Assembly: GCA_026387845.1 (NCBI GenBank)
Contig: JAPLKX010000655.1
Coordinates: 1-6,361 of the forward strand
Direction of reading: 5' to 3'
Length of the DNA: 6,361 nucleotides
From: Candidatus Hydrogenedentota bacterium
Lineage (GTDB): Bacteria > Hydrogenedentota > Hydrogenedentia > Hydrogenedentales > SLHB01
Below are positions 1-6,361 of this stretch, piece after piece (the stretch's first letter is position 1; each line of letters begins with the position of its first letter). The notes below the pieces were generated by a model. The model made no database searches, was not told where the DNA came from, and was given only the letters and a program-made list of their open reading frames with translations. The position numbers were made by a program, and so were the translations under genes.

Positions 1-242
1 CCAGCGAATGGCCCGACAAGGAAACGTACAGAGACTTCGTCAAGGAATCCATCGACATGGGGTACCTGGACGACCTGAAAATCAGCAACGAAAACGCCAA
101 GATCACTTTCGAGGCCAAAAACAAGGCCGTGGTATATCCTATTGACGCGACCGCCTCGTTCGGGTCGGCCTCGCTGAAGGCCGTTCTTACGGATGAAAAT
201 GGCAAATGGCTCGTTACCGACGTTACAATGGAGCAATATTAG
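1..242 (+). CDS. C-terminal end of an unidentified small protein (partial, 5' end outside window)
   Basis: An open frame runs in from the left edge (first complete codon at position 3) to a TAG stop at 240-242, giving the last 79 residues of a protein. The tail alternates charged and hydrophobic residues and ends in two predicted beta strands (around AVVYPIDATASF and KWLVTDVTMEQY) joined by an NG-type turn (TDENGKW). A 'DENGKWLVTDV'-like ending is common in NTF2/SnoaL-like and lipocalin-like small exported or lipoprotein domains, but this is a pattern impression, not an identification. Composition is richer in Lys and Asn, with more AT-rich codons, than the downstream genes. The ATG at 57 is internal to the frame and need not be the start, because the frame stays open upstream to the edge. 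A terminator-like hairpin follows 21 bp after the stop, so this is probably the last gene of its transcript. Function unknown. Confidence 0.6.
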   Translation, partial: SEWPDKETYRDFVKESIDMGYLDDLKISNENAKITFEAKNKAVVYPIDATASFGSASLKAVLTDENGKWLVTDVTMEQY

Positions 243-263
243 ACGGTACCAGGCAGTCTTTGT

Positions 264-318
264 CAGGCCCGGCGGGATCCGCGATGCGACACAGGTTGGC
301 CGGGCCTGCTTTAATTTT
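264..318 (+). terminator. Probable intrinsic terminator after the left-edge gene
   Basis: A perfect 10-bp inverted repeat pairs CAGGCCCGGC (264-273) with GCCGGGCCTG (299-308), with a 25-nt loop. The T-rich stretch CTTTAATTTT (309-318) follows at once. The GC-rich stem and U-rich tail fit a Rho-independent terminator for the gene ending at 242, although the loop is longer than usual and the U tract is interrupted by AA. The ATG at 284 lies inside the loop, which argues against that codon being the real start of the peptidase gene. Confidence 0.55.
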
Positions 319-352
319 CCTGGCTGCATTGTTCTCTCTACCAGGTGCAACC

Positions 353-359
353 ACGGAGG
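353..359 (+). promoter_or_regulatory. Ribosome binding site that decides the peptidase start
   Basis: ACGGAGG contains the GGAGG core (355-359) exactly 8 nt before the ATG at 368. Neither of the two in-frame upstream ATGs (206 and 284) has a comparable purine-rich site at the right distance. Position 206 is still inside the preceding gene, and 284 has only a weak GCGGGA stretch in front of it. Confidence 0.6.
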
Positions 360-367
360 CCACTGAC

Positions 368-1750
368 ATGCCGCAGGTCCAAAAGGCGCTGGAATACGTG
401 CGGGCGAACCGCGATAGCTTCATGAACAGGTACCTGGATCTCCTGTCCATCCCGAGCGTATCGACCCTCCCCGAAAACCGCCAAGATGTCCAAAAAAACG
501 CCCTATGGCTCGCGGGCCAATTGCGCGGTATCGGCGCAACCCGCGTCGACGTCATCGAAACACCCGGCCATCCAATCGTCTACGGTGAACGGCTCGACGC
601 GCCCGGAAAACCCACCCTGCTCGTGTACGGCCATTATGATGTCCAGCCTGCAGACCCCCTCGACGAATGGCAGTCAGACCCGTTCAAGCCCGAAATCCGC
701 GGCCAAAACGTCTACGCCCGCGGCGCCTCCGACATGAAGGGCTCGCTGATGGCGTTCATCATGGCCGCCGAAGCCGTTGCGCGCCAGGGCCGCGCGGGCG
801 CGCCCATGCCCGTCAACCTGAAGTTCCTGCTCGAGGGCGAAGAGGAAATCGGCTCGACCCACCTCCCCGAATTCATCTCAAGCCACCGCGACCTGCTCAA
901 GGCCGACGCCGTCGTCAACTGCGACGGCACCATCAGCGGGCCCGACCTCCCTTCGATCACCTACGCCCTCCGCGGGCTCGCCTATTTTGAACTCGAAGTC
1001 CGCGGCCCGCGGCAGGACCTCCATTCCGGCATTTTCGGCGGCTCGATCGCCAACCCCGCCCAAGTCCTGTCCGAGTTGATCGCCGGCATGCACGACGCCG
1101 ACGGCAGAGTGACCCTCCCCGGCTTCTACGACAAAGTCCGCCCTTTGGACGAGGCTGAGCGGGCCGCTCTGGCGCGCCTGCCAACCACCGACGGCCAATG
1201 GATAGCCATGACGGGCTCGCCCGCGCTCTGCGGCGAGAAAGGCTACACGACGCTCGAGCGTGTCGGCGCTCGGCCAACGCTTGAAGTCAACGGCATCGTC
1301 AGCGGCTTCACGGGCGAAGGCGCAAAAACCGTACTGCCCGCAAAAGCGATGGCGAAAATCTCAATGCGGCTTGTGGCCGATCAAGACCCGGCGGACGTTT
1401 ACGGCCAGCTCCAGGCGTATGTCGAGTCGCACGCGCCCGACACCGTGACGTGGGAGGTCCGCGAGTTGTCACGCGGGCCCGGCGCCATCATGTCGCGCGA
1501 CTCCGTGGCGATGAAGGCGGCCGTCGCGGCGCTCGCCGAGACGTTCGGGGTCGAGCCCGTATTCCGCCGCGAAGGCGGCAGCGTGCCCGTGGTCGGCCAC
1601 ATGCAACAGGAACTGGGACTCGACAGTATCATGCTCGGGTTCGGCCTCCCCGACGATAACATCCACGGGCCCAATGAAAAGCAACACCTGCCCACGCTAC
1701 TCAAAGGCATCGAAGCCTACGTCCGTTTTCTCGAGCGGCTGGGGGCGTAA
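368..1750 (+). CDS. M20-family metallopeptidase (dipeptidase, CNDP/ArgE/DapE-like)
   Basis: Predicted zinc-dependent dipeptidase or amidohydrolase of the M20 family, 460 residues from ATG 368, a normal length. Visible active-site motifs in order are: YGHYDVQP with ligand H89 and D91; GASDMKG with bridging D122; EGEEEIGS with general base E159 and ligand E160; VVNCDG with ligand D186; DLHSG with H219, the lid-domain His that contacts substrate; REGGSVPVV (401-409); and IHGPNEK with the final ligand H433. The catalytic domain is split by the lid/dimerisation domain (about 190-370), as in the family. The opening 'ALEYVRANRDSF...LLSIPSVS' matches the N-termini of cytosolic family members. Upstream in-frame ATGs at 206 and 284 would add 54 or 28 residues. 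The version from 284 looks like a signal peptide (hydrophobic LAGPALIFLAALF), so an exported form cannot be excluded. I prefer 368 because of its Shine-Dalgarno site, the terminator-like hairpin spanning 264-318 and the poorer codon bias upstream. Substrate is not deducible: dipeptide, acyl-amino acid and carnosine-like substrates all occur in this family. Confidence 0.9.
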   Translation: MPQVQKALEYVRANRDSFMNRYLDLLSIPSVSTLPENRQDVQKNALWLAGQLRGIGATRVDVIETPGHPIVYGERLDAPGKPTLLVYGHYDVQPADPLDEWQSDPFKPEIRGQNVYARGASDMKGSLMAFIMAAEAVARQGRAGAPMPVNLKFLLEGEEEIGSTHLPEFISSHRDLLKADAVVNCDGTISGPDLPSITYALRGLAYFELEVRGPRQDLHSGIFGGSIANPAQVLSELIAGMHDADGRVTLPGFYDKVRPLDEAERAALARLPTTDGQWIAMTGSPALCGEKGYTTLERVGARPTLEVNGIVSGFTGEGAKTVLPAKAMAKISMRLVADQDPADVYGQLQAYVESHAPDTVTWEVRELSRGPGAIMSRDSVAMKAAVAALAETFGVEPVFRREGGSVPVVGHMQQELGLDSIMLGFGLPDDNIHGPNEKQHLPTLLKGIEAYVRFLERLGA

Positions 1751-1812
1751 AAATCGAAATTACCCGAACATGTCTAGTTGTTCCCTAAAAGAAAGCCAGT
1801 CTTCGCCGTAGT

Positions 1813-1837
1813 AGGCCGACTTCTCCGAAGTGGGCCT
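1813..1837 (+). other. Short hairpin in the gap before the copper ATPase gene
   Basis: AGGCC-G-ACTTC-TCC-GAAGT-G-GGCCT forms two 5-bp stems separated by one G/G mismatch, with a 3-nt loop. No T tract follows, so it is not a standard intrinsic terminator of the peptidase gene. It sits 45 bp before the ATG of the copper ATPase, where an operator dyad or a leader hairpin could act, but it matches no copper-regulator box that I know (CueR, CsoR, CopY). An alternative pairing of CTTCG (1801-1805) with CGAAG (1826-1830) is also possible. The rest of the 1751-1882 gap shows no clear promoter hexamers. Confidence 0.45.
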
Positions 1838-1882
1838 GATCAACGGGCAAAGCAGCAATTTTAGTATCGGGTTGGACGATCA

Positions 1883-4330
1883 ATGAAAGCCACCTTGAAA
1901 ATATCCGGAATGACCTGCGCGGGCTGCGCACACCGGGTCGAAACCGCCCTATCCAAAGTCCCCGGCGTCTCGTCGGCCAGCGTCAACCTCATGACGGAAC
2001 ATGCAACCGTCGAATACGATCCGGGCGAAGTCCAACCCGGTGCGCTCGTCTACGCCGTCGAGAAAACCGGCTACGGCGCTACCGTCATCCCCGCCGAAGA
2101 GCCGGGTCGCGCTCACGCCGATCTCAGGATCACCGGCATGACGTGCGCCGGCTGCGTGCGCAACGTCGAAAATGCACTCAGAAAAACGCCCGGCGTGATT
2201 GCCGCAACTGTCAACCTTATGACCGAGCAGGCCTCAGTTGAATACGAACCCGGCGCGACAGATCCACAGACACTCATCAAAGCCGTCCAGGATTCGGGCT
2301 ACGGCGCCTCCGAGATCAAGGCCGCCGCCGCCGAGCCCGAAGACGTCGCCGAAACCAATCTGCGCAGGGCCTGGCGGCGATTTGTGCTGGCGTGGGCTTT
2401 GACGCTGCCGCTGCTGGTGTTGATGGCGCTGCACATGTCGGGCCTGTGGATGGCGCCGTTCCAGCAGGTTCTCGAAATCGTGCTGGCGATCCCCGTGCTG
2501 GCCGTGGCCGGCGCCGCAACCTACCGATCCGCATTCAAGACAGCCGCCCATCTCAGCCCAAACATGGACACCCTGATCGCCATGGGCACACTCGCCGCCT
2601 TTATCACCGGCCCGCTCGCCGTGGCCGGCCTGGCCGTGGCCAACTATGCCGGTGTCGCCGCCATGATCATGGCGTTCCACCTCACCGGCCGCTATCTCGA
2701 AGCCCGCGCCCGCGGCAGAGCGTCCCAAGCCATCCGCAAGCTGCTCGAACTCGGCGCTAAAACCGCCCGCGTCGAACGAGCCGGCCAACTCATTGAAGTG
2801 CCTGTCGACCAGATTGCCGTCGGCGACGTCATGGTCATCCGGCCCGGCGAAAAAATCCCTGCAGACGGCGTTGTCGAGTCCGGCGAGAGCACCGTCGACG
2901 AATCGATCGCCACCGGCGAATCACTGCCCGTCGACAAGGCCCCCGGAGATGAGGTGCTCGGCGCCACAATCAACAAACTGGGTATGCTCCATGTGCGCGC
3001 CACCCGCGTCGGCCGCGACACCTTCCTCGCCCAGGTCATCCGCCTCGTTCAGGAGGCCCAGAGCACCAAGGTGCCCATCCAGGCGTTTGCCGACCGCGTC
3101 ACGGCCGTTTTTGTGCCGATAATCCTGCTGATCGCGCTGGCCACGTTCGCCGCCTGGGCGCTGTTCCCGGGCGTGATGCGCAGCGTGGCCGTGTTTGCCC
3201 AGCCATACCTGCCCTGGCTGGATCTGTCTGCCTCGAATCTGACGCTGGCCGTTTTCGCGGCGGTCGCAGTGCTGGTGATCTCGTGCCCGTGCGCGATGGG
3301 CCTCGCCACGCCGACCGCACTCATGGTTGGAACCGGGCTCGGCGCAACCCGCGGCATACTCATCCGCCGCGGCGAAGCCATACAAACCATCCGCTCCGCA
3401 AAAACCATATGCCTCGATAAGACCGGCACACTCACACACGGCCTGCCCGCTGTCACCGGCATCTTCTCCGTCCCGCCAATCGAGGAGCGTGATGTTCTCC
3501 GCCTCGCCGGCTCCGTCGAAAATGCTTCCGAACACCCGATCGCCCGTGCCATCGCGGATCGTGCACGCGACGAGCGTATTCCATTAGCCGGCGTCGCAGC
3601 GTTCGAGGCCGCGCCCGGAAAAGGCGCACGCGCTCGCGTCGGCAGCGACGACGTGTACGTCGGCAAAGACCAATACCTGCGCGAGGCCGGAATCGATATC
3701 TCGCCCGTCCGTACCGCCGTCGACACTTTCCAAAACGACGGCAAGACCACCGTGCTCGTCGCACGCAACGGACAAGTCATCGCCGCAATCGCCGTGGCCG
3801 ACACACTCAAGCCCGGGTCGCCCCACGCCGTCCACACGCTCGAACGAATGGGCCGCCGCGTCGTCATGATCACCGGCGACAACGAGCGTACCGCCCGGGC
3901 TATTGCGCGCGAGGCCGGCATTTCCGACGTGCTGGCCAACGTTCTTCCCGGTGAGAAGGCCGACGCCGTCAAGAAGCTGCAGGCGGAACGCGGCCTCGTC
4001 GCCATGGTCGGCGACGGTATCAACGACGCCGCCGCCCTTGCCCAGGCCGACGTCGGGATCGCCATCGGCGCCGGCGCCGATGTCGCTATCGAATCTTCCG
4101 ACATCACACTCGTCAGCGGCGAACTGACCGCCTTGGTCACCGCCATCAGGCTTTCCGAAGCCACATTCAACAAGATCCGGCAGAACCTCGTTTGGGCATT
4201 CGGCTACAACGTCCTGGCCATTCCCCTGGCCGTATTGGGCCTGCTTCACCCCCTGATCGCCGAAGCCGCCATGGCACTCAGCTCGATCAACGTCGTCACC
4301 AACTCCCTCCTCCTCCGCCGGTTCCGCTAG
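1883..4330 (+). CDS. copA: Copper-exporting P1B-type ATPase (CopA)
   Basis: Predicted inner-membrane pump that uses ATP to export Cu(I) from the cytoplasm, 815 residues. Two N-terminal heavy-metal-associated domains carry GMTCAGC (metal-binding Cys 12/15 and 88/91). Then come membrane helices MA and MB (about 165-213), M1 and M2 (229-270), the actuator domain with TGES at 344-347, M3 (about 405-428), and M4 with the ion-site CPC at 468-470. The phosphorylation site is DKTGT (D512), the nucleotide domain has SEHP (H551, P552), and the hinge is GDGIND (710-715). M5 carries Y775-N776 and M6 has M797 and S801. CPC plus YN plus MxxxS is the Cu(I)/Ag(I) signature of subgroup P1B-1, which separates it from Zn/Cd/Pb pumps (ZntA). 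The frame is intact and of usual length. The ATG at 1883 gives the expected start of the first HMA domain; the ribosome site (GGTTGGA) is weak. No chaperone (copZ) or regulator gene is adjacent. Silver export is equally possible biochemically. Confidence 0.96.
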   Translation: MKATLKISGMTCAGCAHRVETALSKVPGVSSASVNLMTEHATVEYDPGEVQPGALVYAVEKTGYGATVIPAEEPGRAHADLRITGMTCAGCVRNVENALRKTPGVIAATVNLMTEQASVEYEPGATDPQTLIKAVQDSGYGASEIKAAAAEPEDVAETNLRRAWRRFVLAWALTLPLLVLMALHMSGLWMAPFQQVLEIVLAIPVLAVAGAATYRSAFKTAAHLSPNMDTLIAMGTLAAFITGPLAVAGLAVANYAGVAAMIMAFHLTGRYLEARARGRASQAIRKLLELGAKTARVERAGQLIEVPVDQIAVGDVMVIRPGEKIPADGVVESGESTVDESIATGESLPVDKAPGDEVLGATINKLGMLHVRATRVGRDTFLAQVIRLVQEAQSTKVPIQAFADRVTAVFVPIILLIALATFAAWALFPGVMRSVAVFAQPYLPWLDLSASNLTLAVFAAVAVLVISCPCAMGLATPTALMVGTGLGATRGILIRRGEAIQTIRSAKTICLDKTGTLTHGLPAVTGIFSVPPIEERDVLRLAGSVENASEHPIARAIADRARDERIPLAGVAAFEAAPGKGARARVGSDDVYVGKDQYLREAGIDISPVRTAVDTFQNDGKTTVLVARNGQVIAAIAVADTLKPGSPHAVHTLERMGRRVVMITGDNERTARAIAREAGISDVLANVLPGEKADAVKKLQAERGLVAMVGDGINDAAALAQADVGIAIGAGADVAIESSDITLVSGELTALVTAIRLSEATFNKIRQNLVWAFGYNVLAIPLAVLGLLHPLIAEAAMALSSINVVTNSLLLRRFR

Positions 4331-4395
4331 CGAAAAACGGGGACTGACACGCCTTTTTCGGCAGTTTGAAAAAACGTGTCTGTACCCGCTTTTCG
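4331..4395. repeat. Long imperfect palindrome between convergent genes: likely dispersed repeat and bidirectional terminator
   Basis: The two 21-nt arms, 4331-4351 and 4375-4395, are complementary at 18 of 21 positions. An inner stem of TTTTTC (4354-4359) with GAAAAA (4368-4373) closes on the 8-nt loop GGCAGTTT. The element begins at the base after the copA stop codon and ends 33 bp before the stop of the opposing DUF711 gene. T-rich tracts end the hairpin on both strands (GCTTTTCG on +, CGTTTTTCG on -), so it could terminate transcription from both sides. The GGGGACTGACACG / CGTGTCTGTACCC arms look like a REP- or MITE-type dispersed palindrome, of the kind mobilised by REP-associated tyrosine transposases. 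That assignment is from memory and needs a copy count in the genome; no second copy is present in this window. Confidence 0.7.
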
Positions 4396-4428
4396 ATTAG
4401 CACGACTCACTACACCAGCAAACCGTTG

Positions 4429-5802
4429 CTAATTCCTCAGACTCTGCAACGGCGCAGGGATTCGGCCCCCGAACGACACGAACCGGCCCGACGCCCCCGT
4501 GTTTCTGACTTCCATCACCCCCGCCTCGCCGAACAGCCCGCCGAATACGGCCCGGTCATTGACGCCTTTGCCAGGCGCCGGAATGATCCGGACGGCCGTG
4601 GTCTTGTTGTTGACAACACCGATGGCCATCTCGTCGGCGATGTTGGCGCTGAGCGTTTCCGCGTCGATATAGCCAGGCACCACAATCATGTCCAGCCCGA
4701 CCGAACACACGCTCGTCATCGCCTCGAGTTTCTCAATCGAAAGCGTGCCGGCGGCGGCAGCTTCGGCGAGCGCCTTGTCTTCGCTCACCGGGATGAACGC
4801 CCCGGAGAGACCGCCCACGCTCGAGGAAGCGAACGCCCCGCCTTTCTTGACCGCGTCGTTGAGCAGCGCGATCGCCGCGGTGCTCCCGGGCCCCCCGATT
4901 TTTGTGATGCCCATCGCTTGCAGGATTTCGCCAACGCTGTCGCCCACGCGCGGGGTCGGCGCCAGCGAAAGGTCAACCACCCCGAACGGCACGCCCAGAC
5001 GCGCGGCTACTTCCCGGCCTATCAGTTCGCCGACGCGCGTAACGCGAAACGCCGTCCGTTTGATTTCCTCGGAGATATGTTCAAGGTCAACGTCCCCGCC
5101 GCCATCGACCAGCCGCTCGACCGCCGCCTTGATCACGCCCGGCCCGCTGACGCCGATGTTGACAACCGTGTCGGGCTCGCCCGCGCCGAGATACGCCCCC
5201 GCCATGAACGGGTTGTCTTCGGGCATGTTGGCAAACACCACCAGTTTGGCCGCGCCGAACCCGTCTCTGTCCGCGGTGAGTTCTGCCGTGCGTTTGATTT
5301 GCCGGCCCATCAGGTTCACGGCGTCCATGTTGATGCCCGCACGCGTGCTGGCCACGTTCACGGACGCGCAGACCCGGCTCGTCCTGGCAAGAACTTCCGG
5401 GATGGAATCGATCAGGTTGCGGTCGCCACGGCTGAACCCTTTCTGGACCAGCGCCGTATACCCGCCGACGAAATCGACCCCCACGTCTTCGGTGGCCTCA
5501 TCGAGCGCCCGCGCCAGCGGAAGGCACACCTCCGGCCCGTGGGCTTCGAGCAGGGCCTGTGCCGGCGAAATCGCCAGCCGCTTGTTCACGATCTGGATGC
5601 CATACTTGCCCGAGACCTCATCGCAGCACGGCACAAGATTCGCCGCAACCGAGTGCAGCCGCGATCGCACCTTGCGGATCATCCGCCCCGAGTCGCTGTC
5701 CGCGCAGCCCAACAGGTTGACGCCCAGCGTCACCGCGCGCACATCCAGGTTTTCGATCCGCACCATCTCGATCGTTTTAAGAATATCTTCTGTCGGGAGC
5801 AT
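4429..5802 (-). CDS. DUF711/UPF0210 'PFL family' protein
   Basis: Full-length member (457 residues, family about 445-455) of DUF711/UPF0210. These proteins adopt a pyruvate-formate-lyase-like barrel but lack the glycyl-radical domain; their biochemical function is not established. Family-typical stretches are visible: ENLDVRAVTLGVNLL (17-31), IVNKRLAISP (71-80), VDFVGGYTALVQKG (109-122), VCASVNVASTRAGINM (144-159), VVFANMPEDNPFMAGA (188-203), NIGVSGPGV (215-223), VDLSLAPTPRVGDSV (276-290), GGLSGAFIPVSED (330-342), SVCSVGLDM (364-372) and KTTAVRIIP (400-408). Conserved cysteines C145 and C366 are present. An unusual vicinal pair, C59-C60, sits where the homologue I remember has non-Cys residues. 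The ATG at 5800-5802 is preceded by GAGGA at 7 nt and gives the expected family N-terminus. It lies 25 bp downstream of a tandem ACT-domain gene on the same strand, a recurrent partner, so the two are probably co-transcribed. No glycyl-radical loop (RVxGY) is visible. Confidence 0.93.
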   Translation of the reverse strand: MLPTEDILKTIEMVRIENLDVRAVTLGVNLLGCADSDSGRMIRKVRSRLHSVAANLVPCCDEVSGKYGIQIVNKRLAISPAQALLEAHGPEVCLPLARALDEATEDVGVDFVGGYTALVQKGFSRGDRNLIDSIPEVLARTSRVCASVNVASTRAGINMDAVNLMGRQIKRTAELTADRDGFGAAKLVVFANMPEDNPFMAGAYLGAGEPDTVVNIGVSGPGVIKAAVERLVDGGGDVDLEHISEEIKRTAFRVTRVGELIGREVAARLGVPFGVVDLSLAPTPRVGDSVGEILQAMGITKIGGPGSTAAIALLNDAVKKGGAFASSSVGGLSGAFIPVSEDKALAEAAAAGTLSIEKLEAMTSVCSVGLDMIVVPGYIDAETLSANIADEMAIGVVNNKTTAVRIIPAPGKGVNDRAVFGGLFGEAGVMEVRNTGASGRFVSFGGRIPAPLQSLRN

Positions 5803-5808
5803 CTAAAT

Positions 5809-5814
5809 GTCCTC
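5809..5814 (-). promoter_or_regulatory. Ribosome binding site of the DUF711 gene
   Basis: On the minus strand GAGGAC lies in the 25-bp gap after the ACT-domain gene, with the GAGGA core 7 nt before the ATG at 5802. It supports this start codon. The gap leaves little room for a separate promoter, which favours co-transcription with the upstream gene. Confidence 0.55.
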
Positions 5815-5827
5815 GTCATTTGGCATA

Positions 5828-6361
5828 TTACCGGCGGCGGCCGGTGTGGACTTCGAGCGAGTTTGTCGCGGTGAAAATATCCTGGTGCTGAAGCGTCAGC
5901 GTGATTCCAAGCTCGGCGGCGGTGGACTCGAGTTCGCAACGAAAATCCTTGGCGTCGAGATGCCGCGGGAGCGTGACATGAAATATGGTAATGAACCGGC
6001 CCTCCCGCACCTCGTTCCACACGTCGTCAATGTTGACGTTGCGGTCCGCGCAGCATCGCGACAGACGCCGCACGATACCCGGCTTGTCGTCGCCCACGCA
6101 CGTGATGATAAACGGTTCGCCCTCGGCGGGCGCCCCGCCACGCTCCTCGCCCCGCCGCACGATCACGTCCAAACCGCCCGCCTCGCGCAGCCGCTGTTCA
6201 AGCTGAGCAGGCGACACCCCGCTCGGAAACCGCGCAGCCACCAGCATCGTGAACCAACCCTGCATGATCGTCTGGCTGGTGGCTTCGAGGTTGCCGCCCA
6301 TCGAGTAGACCACGTCGGCGACATCGGCCACAACGCCGCGCCGGTCCGGGCATAGCACACT
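5828..6361 (-). CDS. Tandem ACT-domain protein, GcvR-like (partial, 5' end outside window)
   Basis: A minus-strand frame enters from the right edge and stops with TAA at 5828-5830; 177 residues are visible. Two ACT domains can be read. The first starts at the edge with LCPDRRGVVADVADVV and continues through NLEATSQTIMQGWFTMLVA. The second starts with FIITCVGDDKPGIVRRLS and continues through NVNIDDVWNEVREGRFITIFHV. Each has the DRxG/DKPG turn between strand 1 and helix 1 that binds amino-acid effectors in ACT regulators. Tandem ACT-only proteins of this size resemble GcvR, the glycine cleavage regulator, and the single-ACT UPF0237 family that accompanies DUF711 genes. A GTG at 6356-6358 is in frame but cuts into the first beta strand, so the true start is most likely just beyond the edge, with roughly 5-15 residues missing. 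The predicted role is an amino-acid sensor acting with the DUF711 partner; the ligand is unknown. Confidence 0.87.
   Translation of the reverse strand, partial: SVLCPDRRGVVADVADVVYSMGGNLEATSQTIMQGWFTMLVAARFPSGVSPAQLEQRLREAGGLDVIVRRGEERGGAPAEGEPFIITCVGDDKPGIVRRLSRCCADRNVNIDDVWNEVREGRFITIFHVTLPRHLDAKDFRCELESTAAELGITLTLQHQDIFTATNSLEVHTGRRR

Noticed and set aside
284..367. Signal peptide for the peptidase
   Set aside because: The hydrophobic stretch is real, but the codons are less GC3-biased than the gene body, the ATG sits in a terminator-like hairpin loop, and a better start with a ribosome site exists at 368. Kept as a finding rather than annotated as a signal peptide.
1862..1867. TAGTAT as a -10 box for copA
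   Set aside because: Matches the consensus at 4 of 6 positions with no -35 box at a sensible distance, and would leave a leader of only about 10 nt.
3049..4173. Minus-strand open frame (374 codons) opposite copA
   Set aside because: It lies wholly inside the ATP-binding and phosphorylation domains of copA. The translation is low-complexity (Ser, Ala, Arg, Thr, Pro) and has no motif.
4366..5874. Long + strand open frame (502 codons) opposite the DUF711 gene
   Set aside because: It is antisense to a full-length, family-matching gene. Its translation is rich in Arg, His, Pro and Asp without any recognisable domain, as expected for a shadow frame of a GC-rich gene.
5807..6355. + strand open frame (182 codons) opposite the ACT-domain gene
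   Set aside because: Mirror of a gene with two clear ACT domains; no family resemblance and Arg/His/Pro-rich composition.
6356..6358. GTG as the start of the ACT-domain protein
   Set aside because: It would remove most of the first beta strand of the first ACT domain, and the frame stays open to the edge, so the gene most likely begins outside the window.

Overview
The window reads as a stretch of a GC-rich bacterial chromosome with ordinary housekeeping and stress genes. No rRNA, tRNA, CRISPR array, phage gene, integrase or transposase gene is visible. The genes favour G or C at the third codon position, and intergenic gaps are short (about 25 to 130 bp). The gene content (M20 dipeptidase, CopA-type copper ATPase, DUF711/PFL-like protein, tandem-ACT protein) is too widespread to fix a phylum. 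A complex palindromic repeat at 4331-4395 resembles elements I associate with uncultivated lineages carrying REP-type repeats, but that is only a hint about taxonomy.

Layout. Positions 1-242 hold the 3' end of a small unidentified protein on the + strand. It is followed by a hairpin with a T-rich tail (264-318) that looks like its terminator. An M20-family metallopeptidase (preferred start 368, end 1750, + strand) has an intact set of metal ligands. A 132-bp gap with a small hairpin (1813-1837) leads to a full-length Cu(I)-exporting P1B-type ATPase (1883-4330, + strand) with two N-terminal metal-binding domains. Directly after its stop codon lies a 65-bp imperfect palindrome (4331-4395). It separates copA from a convergent minus-strand pair: a tandem ACT-domain protein (5828 to beyond the right edge) and, 25 bp downstream of it, a DUF711/UPF0210 'PFL family' protein (4429-5802).

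How the genes work together. The ACT-domain and DUF711 genes are very likely one operon. This pairing is a recurring one in bacteria, and its function is still poorly defined, so it is the most biologically open part of the window. The peptidase and the copper pump share a strand but have no obvious functional link, and no copper regulator (CueR, CsoR, CopY) or copper chaperone gene lies in the window. I did not find a convincing new multi-gene system. The points most worth a second look are the palindromic repeat, the start-site and terminator conflict before the peptidase, and the double-ACT/DUF711 operon.
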